Assembly (NCBI GenBank): GCA_019636275.1
Contig: JAHBXY010000007.1
Coordinates: forward strand, 37,334 to 101,333
Reading direction: 5' to 3'
Source: Planctomycetota bacterium
GTDB lineage: Bacteria; Planctomycetota; J058
DNA length: 64,000 nucleotides
The notes under the pieces are model-generated. The model saw nothing but the letters and a program-made list of their open reading frames with translations, did no database searches and had not been told where the DNA came from. Below, piece by piece: positions 17,476 through 25,971 of this stretch (positions are counted from its first letter, which is position 1; every line of letters starts with the position of its first letter). The position numbers and the translations under genes were made by a program.

Positions 17476-18354
17476 ATGCGTTGCACGACGGCCTTCTTCT
17501 CCATTCTGTTGCTCCCGGCGCTCGGGAGCGTTGCGCTGGCCCAGCCGACCAACCCGGGGATCGCGGGCGCGATCGACGGCCGCGCGCCGTCGTCGCTCCG
17601 CGGCACCCGCTTCGAGTCGTCGGCGGCGATCGCCGACCTCGTCCGTAGCGGCGGCACCCTCACGCAGGGCGCGTCGGGCGAGCAGGTGCGCGCGATCCAG
17701 TCGGCGCTCGGGGCCATGAGCTTCCTCGTCCCCGGCACCCCCGAGGGGCGCTACGAGGTCCTGACCGCGCGCGCGGTGAAGAACTTCCAGCAGCACGCCG
17801 TGACCGCCTTCCCGGACGTCCGGGCCACGGGCGACGTCGACCCGGCGACCCTGCGCGCCCTGGCGGTCCTGGCGCCGGCGGCCGGCGAGCGGGGGCAGCG
17901 CGGCAACACGCCGTCGAACGTCCACGAGGGCCAGCGCGTGCGGGTCGTCGTGGTGAAGAAGGAGCACCGGACCTTCGTGTTCGACGACCAGGGCCGCGTG
18001 ACGCACATCTTCGTCAACGCCACCGGCGCCGCCAGCTCGCCCACGCGGTCGGCCCTCAAGTTCGTCGACGCCAAGCTGGGCAAGGCGGACTGCGAGGCGC
18101 TCGGCCGCCGGCTGTGGGGCAACGGCACGGTGTTCGGCGAGCGGCTCGTCGGCCTCAGCGGCGGCGGGCAGGAGCTGCACGGGACCAACGCGCCCCAGAT
18201 GCTCGGCCTCGACGTGTCGAAGGGCTGCGTGCGCCACCACAACCCCGACATGCTGGTCCTCTACGACCTCGTGCGCCTGAACGACAAGGTCGCGATCGTC
18301 GACCGCGCCGACGACGCCAAGCTCGGCGCTCGGGCCCCCATCGCCGACCGTTGA
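17476..18354 (+). CDS. Secreted L,D-transpeptidase (YkuD) with peptidoglycan-binding domain
   Basis: 292 residues. Signal peptide 1-22 (MRCTTAFFSILLLPALGSVA, cleavage near ALA-QP). A helical peptidoglycan-binding domain spans ~65-130 (GASGEQVRAIQSALGAM). The YkuD catalytic domain starts near 153 and ends in HGTN with His235 and SKGCVRHHN with Cys251, the nucleophile of L,D-transpeptidases. It should form 3-3 cross-links or attach proteins to peptidoglycan in the cell envelope. GGGAGAG precedes the ATG. The stop codon is also the first base triplet of the dispersed repeat downstream. Confidence 0.9.
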   Translation: MRCTTAFFSILLLPALGSVALAQPTNPGIAGAIDGRAPSSLRGTRFESSAAIADLVRSGGTLTQGASGEQVRAIQSALGAMSFLVPGTPEGRYEVLTARAVKNFQQHAVTAFPDVRATGDVDPATLRALAVLAPAAGERGQRGNTPSNVHEGQRVRVVVVKKEHRTFVFDDQGRVTHIFVNATGAASSPTRSALKFVDAKLGKADCEALGRRLWGNGTVFGERLVGLSGGGQELHGTNAPQMLGLDVSKGCVRHHNPDMLVLYDLVRLNDKVAIVDRADDAKLGARAPIADR

Positions 18355-18508
18355 GGTGTGCTCGACGGCTGAGGTGTGCTCGACGGCTGCGGGCGACGAT
18401 GCTGGCCGCGGCGGCGCGCGCGCGGGCTCGAAGTAGGTCGCTACGTCGTCGCCCGCGCGCCTCCCCGCCGCGGCTCAGCCTCGTCGCCCTCGCCTCACGT
18501 GTGGCTCC
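18353..18508 (+). repeat. Dispersed post-stop-codon repeat, copy A
   Basis: It starts inside the TGA of the L,D-transpeptidase gene. An 18-bp direct duplication, GAGGTGTGCTCGACGGCT, sits at 18353-18370 and 18371-18388. From the second unit onward about 130 bp are nearly identical to 35083-35210 on the other strand. GCGGGCGACGA (18389-18399) and TCGTCGCCCGC (18446-18456) are perfectly complementary, so the RNA could form an 11-bp stem enclosing a GC-rich loop. Both copies lie just after a gene and point in its direction of transcription. Confidence 0.85.
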
Positions 18509-18699
18509 ATTCCACTCGGGGTCGAGCGTGTCGATCACTCCTCTGCGCTTCGAAGGCTGGCCCCAGAACATGCTGCGAACGACCTCGCCCGCGCGCGCCG
18601 CCTCGCCTCAGCCTCCGCGGCCTCGCCTCGCCATTTCTTCGATCGAAGACGGGTCTGCCGGGCTGGCCGACGGAGGTTCTTCAGTCGGCCTGAGCTCGC
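18509..18699. other. Non-coding tail of the 18.4-18.7 kb intergenic region
   Basis: With the repeat copy this completes a 345-bp gap between convergent genes. No credible gene is seen. It is GCCTC-rich and holds a perfect 14-bp palindrome, TCTTCGATCGAAGA, at 18636-18649. Confidence 0.6.
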
Positions 18700-20349
18700 T
18701 CAGCGCGGGGCCAGGCCGAGCGCCTCCGCCAGCCGCTGCACCCCGGGGAGGTCGGGCCCGTCCCGCTGGAGCTCGAGCGCCAGCGCGCGCGCCTCGTCCA
18801 GGCGGCCCAGGGCCGCGAGCGCCTCGGCGCGGGCCAGCGGCGTGCGAAGCCAGGTGGCGTCGGCGCGGTCGGCGAGCTCCAGCGCGCTGGCGGGGTCGCC
18901 GCAGCGCACGGCCGCGAGGGCCAGGTTGCCGAGGAGCTGCCCGTTCTCCCGGGCCGCGGCGCCCCAGGGCCCCCGCAGCGCCTCCTCCATGAGGTCGAGC
19001 GCCGCGGCCGGCTGGTCGAGGTCGAGCAGCGTCTCGGCCTCGCGCATCTCGACGAAGTAGCCGCGGTAGTCGACGTCCTGGCGGGCGAGCCGGTAGTGCG
19101 CGAGCGCCTCGTCGGCGCGGTCAAGGGCCCGCAGCACGCCGGCGAGGTTGAACCGCGCGCGCCACCCCTGCGCGCCGCTCGCCACCGCGCGCTCGAGCGG
19201 CTCGAGCGCCTCCTGGAAGCGGCCGCGGGCGTAGAGGCGCGCGCCGAGCTGGAACGCCGTCCCGGGCGTGGGCTCGGCCTCGTAGGCCGCGCGGAGCGCC
19301 GCGGTCTCCTCGTCGAGCGGCTCCGGCCCGGGCGCGGGCGCAGGCTCGGGGGACGGCGCGAGCTCGGGCGCAGGTGGCGGCGGCGTGACGACGACCGGCG
19401 CCGGCGGGACGACGGGCGCCGGCGGCTCGGCCCTCGCGGCCCGGCCGGAGCGCCAGGACGGCGAGCACCACGCCGCCCGCCGTGAACGCCAGCGCCCGCC
19501 GCCAGCGCGGGCCGCGCGCCCCGCCGACCGCGGCGCAGGCCGCCCGCCCAGCGCCAGGCGGGCGGCGAGCAGGGCGGGCGTCGGGCGCGCGCGCGGGTCC
19601 TTCGCCAGGCACTCGAGCACCAGCCGCTCGAGCGCCGGGTCGAGGTCGGACCGCGCCCTCGACGGCGGCGGCGGCGGCTCGCGCAGGACCTTCTCCAGGG
19701 CGGCCAGCGGGCTGCTCGCCGCGAAGGGCGGCCCGCCGGTGAGCATGGCGTAGAGCGTCGCGCCGAGCCCGTGGACGTCGGTGGCCGGGCCGATCGCCGC
19801 CGCCGGGTCGCCGCTGGCCTGCTCGGGCGCCATGTAGGCCGGCGTGCCGAGGACCTCGCCCGTGAGGGTCAGCCGGGCGGCGATCGCCACGCGCGAGATG
19901 CCGAAGTCGACCAGCACGGGGCGGCCGGTGCCGCGCTCGACGAGCACGTTGTCGGGCTTGAGGTCGCGGTGGAGCACGCCCCGCGCGTGCGCGTGCTCGA
20001 GGGCGCCCGCGAGCGCCGCCCCGATGCGGGCGGCCTCGGCCACCGGCAGCGGGCCGCGCCTCAGGGCGGCCGCCAGCGGCTCGCCGTCGATCAGGGTCAT
20101 CGCCACGTAGGGCCGCGGCCCGTCGATCGACGCGTCGAGGAGCCGCGCGACGTGCGGGTGGTCGAGGCTGGCCAGCGCCTGCACCTCGCGCCGCAGACGC
20201 TCCCGCCCGTCGGCGTCGAGGAGGTCGGGGGCCAGGACCTTCAGGGCCACGAGCCCCAGGCGCGGGTGGCGCGCGGCGAAGACGACCCCCATGCCCCCGC
20301 GCCCGAGCTCCCGCAGGACCTCGAACGGGCCGATCAGGCCCCCGGTCAC
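18700..20349 (-). CDS. Ser/Thr protein kinase with TPR tail (kinase 2)
   Basis: 549 residues from a GTG at 20349 that overlaps the upstream gene's stop (GTGA). The Hanks kinase domain (~5-265) has GRGGMGVVFAARH, HRDLKPDNVL, VDFGISR and GTPAYMAPEQ, all catalytic elements. A Pro/Ala-rich linker and TPR-like helices follow (AFQLGARLYARGRFQEALEP). Between kinase and linker the expected membrane helix (ALAFTAGGVVLAVLAL) is found only in another frame (about 19440-19530), while both flanks stay in this frame. That looks like two compensating indels. Likely a membrane-anchored signalling kinase paired with kinase 1. Confidence 0.82.
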   Translation of the reverse strand: MTGGLIGPFEVLRELGRGGMGVVFAARHPRLGLVALKVLAPDLLDADGRERLRREVQALASLDHPHVARLLDASIDGPRPYVAMTLIDGEPLAAALRRGPLPVAEAARIGAALAGALEHAHARGVLHRDLKPDNVLVERGTGRPVLVDFGISRVAIAARLTLTGEVLGTPAYMAPEQASGDPAAAIGPATDVHGLGATLYAMLTGGPPFAASSPLAALEKVLREPPPPPSRARSDLDPALERLVLECLAKDPRARPTPALLAARLALGGRPAPRSAGRAARAGGGRWRSRRAAWCSPSWRSGRAARAEPPAPVVPPAPVVVTPPPPAPELAPSPEPAPAPGPEPLDEETAALRAAYEAEPTPGTAFQLGARLYARGRFQEALEPLERAVASGAQGWRARFNLAGVLRALDRADEALAHYRLARQDVDYRGYFVEMREAETLLDLDQPAAALDLMEEALRGPWGAAARENGQLLGNLALAAVRCGDPASALELADRADATWLRTPLARAEALAALGRLDEARALALELQRDGPDLPGVQRLAEALGLAPR

Positions 20350-22383
20350 GGGAAGGCGCCGTCGGCGAGCTCCACGAGCGCAGGGTCGTCGGCGAACGCG
20401 CGCCGCGCCACCTCGTGGACCGTCACCAGGACGAGCGGGTGGTCGCCTACGAGCAGCTCGCGCGCGAGGACGAACGCCTGCTCGCAGGCCGCGCGCGCCG
20501 CCCCCTCCTGCCCGGTCGCGCGCAGGCCCTCCGCCACGAGCGCCATGGGCAGCGCCGTCTCGCCGTGGGTAACCCCCGCCTCGATCAGGAGCTCGAGGGC
20601 GACGTCCGCCGGCTCGAGGGCCTCGGCCGGCCGGCCCGCCCCGGCGAGGGCGCGCGCCTGCTCGAGGAGCAGCCGGCCCACGTCGGCGCGGTCGGCCGCC
20701 TCGGCCAGCCCGCCGTCGACGTGCGCCAGGGCCGCGGCCCAGTCCCCCTGCGCCGCGCAGACCTGGGCCAGGCGGAGGTGGCAGTACAGCACGGAAGGAC
20801 CGCGCGCGTCGGCGAGCACCCGCCCGTAGACGGCCCGCGCCTCGTCGAGCCGCGCCATGAGGAACAGCTCGCCCGCCCGGTGGAACTCCGCCGTGGCGCC
20901 GAACTCGTCGGTCAGGGCGGCCAGCCGCTCGAGCGCCTCCTCGCGGCGGCCGAGCTGGCGGCAGCGCCGGGCGAGGTCGAGGCGCTCGTCCTCGGTCACG
21001 GCGACCTCGCGCAGGCGCTGGTAGGCGGCCACGTCGCCGCGGTCCCGGACGAGGCGCTCGCCCAGCAGCAGCACGAGGTCCGGCGGCGCCCCCGCCCGGG
21101 CGGCGGCGGCGAGCGCGCCTCGGCCGCGTCGAGCAGCGCCTCGGGCGGCTCCTCCGCGCCGGCGCGCACGCCCAGCGCTGGACCACCGCGCCGGCGAGAG
21201 CACGCGCGCCGTGGGCTCCCGGCGCGCGCCGCCTCGTCGGCGACGCCGGCGCGCCTCGCGCGCGCGCGCACACGCCCTGGTCGCCAGCGTCACCGCCCGG
21301 CGCAGGGCTCGAGCGGCGCGAGCCTGCTCGGCCCCGGGCGTCGTCGGGGCCGCCACGTCGGCGGTGATCTCGTCGGATCGTCGGGGCGGTCGGCGGGCGG
21401 TCGGCGAACGAGCGGGGGAGGCGGCGACGGCGCCTCCCGGCTCCGGCGGCGCCACCGGGCCCGCCGGCGCGTGGCGGCCATGACCACCCAGCCAGCCGTG
21501 CCGCCGCCGCGACCGCGCCGGCGGCCGCCGCCAGCAGGGCGCGCGGCCGGCGCCTGACCGGCGCCGCGGGGCGCCAGGCCTCGAGCGCCTCCACGACGTC
21601 CTCGGCCTCCGGGCGCCGGGCCGGGTCGCGGTCCATGCAGGCCAGGCACAGGCGCTCGAGCCCCGGGTCGACCCCCTCCCGCACCCGCGACGGCGGCGGC
21701 GGCGGGCCCTGCGCCACCTGCGTGAGCGTCTGCAGCGGCGTCGGCGCGTCGTAGGGCGGGCGCCCGCAGAGCATCTCGTAGAGCGTGGCGCCGAGGCCGT
21801 AGACGTCGATCGCCGGCCCCGGCCGCCCGAGGCCCAGCGCCTGCTCGGGGGCCATGTAGGACGGCGTGCCGAGCGCCTCGCCCGTGGCCGTGAGGCGCTG
21901 CGAGTCGAACGCGACGCGGGCCAGGCCGAAGTCGACCAGCACGGCGCGCCCGTCGGGGGTCAGGAGCACGTTGTGCGGCTTGAGGTCGCGGTGGAGCACG
22001 CCGGCGACGTGCAGGTGCGCCACCGCGCGCGCCAGGCCGAGCGCCGCCGCGGCCGCCTCGCGCGCCGGCAGCGGCCCGCGGGCGAGGCGCGCGTGCAGCG
22101 ACTCGCCCCGGACCATGGCCATGGCCACGTAGCAGTGCCCGTCGTGCTGGCCCGCGTCGCGCACCGGCACGACGTTGGGGTGGTCGAGCCGCCGCAGGGC
22201 CGCGACCTCCCGGCGCAGGCGCGCCAGCCCCTCCGCGTCGAGCGCGTGGCCGAGGGTCAGCTTCAGCGCCACGTCGCCCAGGCGCGGGTGGCGCGCGGCG
22301 TAGACCACGCCCATGCCGCCGCGGCCGAGCTCGCGCACGAGCTCGTACTCCCCCACGCGGCGGCCGTTCCCCCCGATCGCCAT
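20346..22383 (-). CDS. Ser/Thr protein kinase with TPR domain (kinase 1), frameshifted
   Basis: The kinase domain occupies the first ~275 residues: GRGGMGVVYAARH, HRDLKPHNVLL, VDFGLARVAF, GTPSYMAPEQALG. After RALLAAAAGAVAAA, the start of a likely membrane helix, the frame turns into Arg/Gly-rich nonsense. A TPR-like C-terminal part resumes in a different frame from about 21410 to the stop at 20346 (RCRQLGRREEALERLAAL, DEARAVYGRVLADARG). At least one indel, probably two, lies between about 21120 and 21530. Kinase domain and downstream kinase gene are intact in reading order, so sequence error is more likely than decay. Confidence 0.72.
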
Positions 22384-22597
22384 GCCGGAGTCTGACCGCC
22401 CGATCGGGGGGCGCGCCAGAGGGCCGGCGCGAGGCCCTCGTGCGCGGCCAGCCGGCCGAGCTCCGGCGGTCGGCCCCTGCCTCGCCGTCTGGATGGCGTG
22501 TTACCGCCCAGGGCCTCGGGCGCGGCAACTCTCGCTGCGGCGCGGCCTCACGACGCGCCGCGCCCCGCGCCGGCGTGCGCCCGGGCGCTCCGAGGTT

Positions 22598-22603
22598 TAG
22601 GAT
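22598..22603 (+). promoter_or_regulatory. -10-like TAGGAT just before rmlB
   Basis: TAGGAT ends 6 nt before the ATG at 22610 with no Shine-Dalgarno sequence, another candidate leaderless start. It lies in the 226-bp gap between divergent kinase 1 and rmlB, where I see no other feature. Confidence 0.4.
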
Positions 22604-22609
22604 GCGGCC

Positions 22610-23650
22610 ATGCGACTCCTCGTCACCGGCGGCTGCGGGTTCATCGCCTCCACCTTCCTGCGCCAGGCGCTCGGGCGCGCCGAGGTCGAGCGCCTCGTCA
22701 ACGTCGACGCGCTGACCTACTCCGGGCGGCGCGAGAACGTCCGGGAGCTCGAGGGCGACGCGCGCTTTCGCAACGTCGAGCTCGACATCTGCGACGCCGA
22801 GGGCGTCGAGCGGCTCGTGCGCGAGGAGCGGCCCGACGCCGTGATCAACTTCGCCGCCGAGAGCCACGTCGACCGCAGCCTGTTCGCGGCCCGGCGCTTC
22901 GTGCGCACGAACATCGAGGGCACGCTGTGCCTGCTCGAGGCCGCTCGCGGGCTGCAGCTCGACTCCGGCCGGCAGGTCAAGTTCGTGCAGGTGTCGACGG
23001 ACGAGGTCTACGGCGACCTCGAGGACGACGGCGGCGCCTTCCGCGAGGACACCCCGCTCGACCCGCGCAACCCCTACTCGTCGACCAAGGCGGGCGGCGA
23101 CCTGCTGGCCCTGGCCTTCGCCCGCACGCACGGGCTGTGGCTCGTCGTCACGCGCGCGTCGAACAACTACGGCGCGCGTCAGTTCCCCGAGAAGCTCATC
23201 CCGCTCATGATCACCAACGCCCTCGAGGACAAGCCGCTGCCGGTCTACGGCGACGGCAAGAACGTCCGCGACTGGCTGTGGGTCGACGACCACTGCGAGG
23301 GCGTGTGGGCGGCGCTCCAGCGCGGGCAGGCGGGGCAGGTCTACAACTTCGGCGGCGCGAGCGAGCGCGAGAACATCACGATCGTCAAGGCGATCCTCGC
23401 CGAGCTGGGCAAGCCCGAGTCGCTCATCCGCTTCGTCGGCGACCGGCCCGGCCACGACCGGCGCTACGCGATCGACTTCAGCCGCGCGACCGCGCAGCTC
23501 GGCTGGCGGCCGGCCATGCAGTTCGAGGAGGGGCTCCGGCGGACGGTCGCCTGGTACGTCGAGAACCAGGCCTGGTGGCGCCCGCTGCGCGACGCCAGCT
23601 TCGAGGACTACTACCGCCAGCACTACGGGCGGCTCGGGCTCAAGGCGTGA
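22610..23650 (+). CDS. rmlB: dTDP-glucose 4,6-dehydratase
   Basis: 346 residues, an extended short-chain dehydrogenase. The NAD motif TGGCGFIAS, the family signature VSTDEVYGDLE, the catalytic YSSTKAGGD (YxxxK) and SNNYGARQFPEKLIP are all present. RDWLWVDDHCEGVWAAL and GDRPGHDRRYAIDF are characteristic of RmlB. It converts dTDP-glucose to dTDP-4-keto-6-deoxyglucose for deoxysugar-containing envelope polysaccharide. No other rml gene is next to it. The stop overlaps the YihY gene start. Confidence 0.93.
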   Translation: MRLLVTGGCGFIASTFLRQALGRAEVERLVNVDALTYSGRRENVRELEGDARFRNVELDICDAEGVERLVREERPDAVINFAAESHVDRSLFAARRFVRTNIEGTLCLLEAARGLQLDSGRQVKFVQVSTDEVYGDLEDDGGAFREDTPLDPRNPYSSTKAGGDLLALAFARTHGLWLVVTRASNNYGARQFPEKLIPLMITNALEDKPLPVYGDGKNVRDWLWVDDHCEGVWAALQRGQAGQVYNFGGASERENITIVKAILAELGKPESLIRFVGDRPGHDRRYAIDFSRATAQLGWRPAMQFEEGLRRTVAWYVENQAWWRPLRDASFEDYYRQHYGRLGLKA

Positions 23651-25431
23651 CGGCGGAGCCGCCGCCGCCGCGCGCGCTCGACGTGATCCGCGCCTACCTG
23701 CGCCGGGCCCGCAGCCCGCGCGAGGCGGTCAAGACCTTCCTCGGCGAGACGATCTGGCGCTGGGACCTGGCGCGCATGCCGCGCCACCACCGCCTGGGCG
23801 CGCTCGCCCTGCGCCTCGTCTACCTCGTCGGCCGCGGCTTCGTCTCGCAGCGCGCGCAGACACAGGCCATGGCGCTCACCTACACGACCATGCTCGCGCT
23901 CGTGCCGGCGTTCGCCATCATGGTCGCCGTCTTCTCCATGCGCGGGCTGAAGGAGGCGCGCGACCGGCTGGAGACGTTCATCGTCGACGCGCTCTCCGCC
24001 TCGCCGCAGCAGGCGCAGGTCCTCTCGCAGAAGCTCAACGAGCTGGTCACCAACGTCCAGGGCTCGGGCGGCGTGGCGGGGCCCGCCTTCCTCATCTTCC
24101 TGGCGCTCACGGTCGTGGCGCTGCTCTCGACGCTCGAGAAGACGATCAACGACGTGTGGGGCGTCAAGCGCTCGCGCTCGTCGCTGCAGAAGTTCGTCAC
24201 CTACTACTGCATCGCGACCCTCGGCCCGCTGACGCTGGGCACGGCGCTCGTCCAGGGGTCCAGCCTCTGGCACCGCGTCTACGACGGCGCGCGCACCGCC
24301 CTGCGCACCGAGCCTGCGCCCGTCGAGGCGCCGCCTCCCGCCGAGCCGGACCTCGACCCGGGCTTCGGCCTGCCCGGGCTCACGGCGGCGCTGTTCGACG
24401 AGCTCGAGGTCGCCCGCCAGGACTCCGACCCGCGGGGCGTCACGCTCGACTACATCCTCACCGGCACGCAGCAGGTGACCGGCCCGCTCGGGTTCTCGAT
24501 CCCGGCGTTCGGGCTCACGGTCATCACCTTCGCCCTGCTCTACGCCTTCCTCCCCAACACGCGCGTGCGGGTGGTCCCGGCCTTCACCGGCGCCGTCGTC
24601 GCCACGACGCTGTGGGTGGCGACGAAGTGGGCCCTGGCCACGTCGTCGTCGGCGCTCGTCGGCTACGACACGCTCTACGGCTCCATGGCGATCATCCCGA
24701 TCACCATGTTCTGGCTCTACCTGAGCTGGCTGATCGTGATCCTCGGCGCCGAGATGACCTTCGCCCTGCAGAACGTGCGCTCGCAGCGGCGCGAGGAGCT
24801 CGCCGCCGAGACCAACGAGCTGTTCCGCGAGCTCGTGGCCCTGCGGCTCGTGGCGGCCCTCTCGCGGGCGTTCGAGCACGGGGCCACGCCGCCGACCACC
24901 GCGGCGCTCGCCGACCAGCTCGGCGCGCCGCACTCGCTGTGCGCGCGCATCCTCTACCACCTGGCCGAGGACGGGCTGCTGCGCGACGTGGACGTCGAGG
25001 ACGGGCGCGGGTTCGTGCCGGCGCGCCCGATCGACCGGATCACCGTGTCGGACGTGATCGACTCGCTGCGCGAGCGCGAGGGGATCGCCTTCGACCTGGC
25101 CTGGGGCGAGGACCTGCCGCTGCTCACGCAGCACCTCGGCCAGGCCAACGCGGCGGCCAAGGCGCTGGCCTCGCGCGTGACCCTGCGGCAGGTCGTGGAC
25201 ACGCTCGAGGAGCGCGCCCGCGACGCCGCCGGCACGGTCGACCCGGCGGCGGCGGCGGTCTCGGTGCTCACGGCCCGGGCGATCGCCGGCGCCTCGGGCC
25301 TCGACACCACGCGCCTCCGGGGCGCCCTGGGGCGGGAGGCGCTGGCGGCCGCGAGCAGCGAGCCCCCGCCCGCGGCGCCGCCGCCGTCGTCAGGCGCTGC
25401 ACCCGACGACGTCCGCGCGCCGGTCGGCTGA
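23647..25431 (+). CDS. YihY/BrkB family inner-membrane protein
   Basis: 594 residues, GTG start overlapping the rmlB stop by 4 bp. The YihY membrane domain (~50-385) includes AQTQAMALTYTTMLALVPAF, a loop with KTINDVWGVKRSRS, LLYAFLPNTRVR, LYGSMAIIPITMFWLYLSW and LGAEMTFALQN, the usual six-helix pattern. A Pro/Glu-rich insert sits near 220. The C-terminal ~200 residues hold a winged-helix-like part (AALADQLGAPHSLCARILYH) and a low-complexity tail. The family was once called RNase BN and its transport or envelope role is unsettled. Confidence 0.88.
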   Translation: MTAEPPPPRALDVIRAYLRRARSPREAVKTFLGETIWRWDLARMPRHHRLGALALRLVYLVGRGFVSQRAQTQAMALTYTTMLALVPAFAIMVAVFSMRGLKEARDRLETFIVDALSASPQQAQVLSQKLNELVTNVQGSGGVAGPAFLIFLALTVVALLSTLEKTINDVWGVKRSRSSLQKFVTYYCIATLGPLTLGTALVQGSSLWHRVYDGARTALRTEPAPVEAPPPAEPDLDPGFGLPGLTAALFDELEVARQDSDPRGVTLDYILTGTQQVTGPLGFSIPAFGLTVITFALLYAFLPNTRVRVVPAFTGAVVATTLWVATKWALATSSSALVGYDTLYGSMAIIPITMFWLYLSWLIVILGAEMTFALQNVRSQRREELAAETNELFRELVALRLVAALSRAFEHGATPPTTAALADQLGAPHSLCARILYHLAEDGLLRDVDVEDGRGFVPARPIDRITVSDVIDSLREREGIAFDLAWGEDLPLLTQHLGQANAAAKALASRVTLRQVVDTLEERARDAAGTVDPAAAAVSVLTARAIAGASGLDTTRLRGALGREALAAASSEPPPAAPPPSSGAAPDDVRAPVG

Positions 25432-25704
25432 GGCCGAGGTCGCCACGGGCAGGCGGCTGAGCGGCAGCGAGCGCAGCAGGGCCTCGAGCTCGGGCGTGGC
25501 GAGGTCGCCCTCGAGGCGCACCGCCACCCGGCCGGCCGCCTGAGGCACGACCTCGAGGCGCAGCCCGAGCGAGGTCCGGCCGGCCCGCAGGACCGCCTGC
25601 TCGCCGCGGATCTCCCAGACCACGTCGGAGCCGAGGCCGGAGGCCACGGCCTCCTCCAGCCGCTCGATGTCCTTGAACCGGTCGGTCGGTCCTTGCGTCT
25701 GCAT
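25390..25704 (-). CDS. Hypothetical protein, 104 residues
   Basis: Not recognised. The sequence alternates charged helices and strands: DRFKDIERLEEAVASGL, DVVWEIRGEQAVLRAGR, SLGLRLEVVPQAAGRVAVRL, then PELEALLRSLPLSRLP, an alpha/beta pattern of a small soluble domain. The ATG at 25704 is preferred because AAGGGG lies 8 nt upstream; a GTG at 25713 is the alternative. The 3' end overlaps the end of the YihY gene by 42 bp on the opposite strand, which is unusual but tolerated in convergent pairs. Confidence 0.5.
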   Translation of the reverse strand: MQTQGPTDRFKDIERLEEAVASGLGSDVVWEIRGEQAVLRAGRTSLGLRLEVVPQAAGRVAVRLEGDLATPELEALLRSLPLSRLPVATSASADRRADVVGCSA

Positions 25705-25872
25705 CCCCGACACCCCTTATGTGTTCCCCGCGCCCAGGCCGGGTCCGTATGGCAAGCCGAGTGCCGCTCGTAAGCCCTGGCTGCATCGTGAGCGAGGGTT
25801 GGCGCCGGGTCGCCTTCCCCGCTTCGCAAGCGTCACGTCGCCGTAAGTCTTGGCAGGACAAGAGCGGGTTCG

Positions 25873-25896
25873 GGTCGTGGGGGTGACCCCACGACC
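25873..25896. promoter_or_regulatory. Perfect 10-bp hairpin with GTGA loop in the purL upstream gap
   Basis: GGTCGTGGGG, loop GTGA, CCCCACGACC. As plus-strand RNA the loop is a GNRA tetraloop. It sits in the 267-bp gap between the divergent small hypothetical gene and purL, 76 bp before the purL ATG. A further perfect palindrome, GGGTGCCGGCACCC, lies at 25925-25938. They could be structured leader RNA or a protein-binding site; no known riboswitch class is recognised. Confidence 0.55.
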
Positions 25897-25955
25897 GCGA
25901 AGGATCCCGCGGCGCCCCGTCCCAGGGTGCCGGCACCCGCCCTGGTCGCCCGTGT

Positions 25956-25961
25956 TACCTT
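25956..25961 (+). promoter_or_regulatory. -10-like TACCTT before purL
   Basis: TACCTT ends 10 nt before the ATG at 25972, and no Shine-Dalgarno sequence is present. If it is used, the message is leaderless and the upstream hairpin is not transcribed with purL. Confidence 0.3.
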
Positions 25962-25971
25962 CGACCGTCCC

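Noticed and set aside
18376..18693. Small open frames in the 18.4-18.7 kb gap
   Set aside because: They cover the dispersed repeat, lack ribosome-binding sites, and differ in frame between the two repeat copies.
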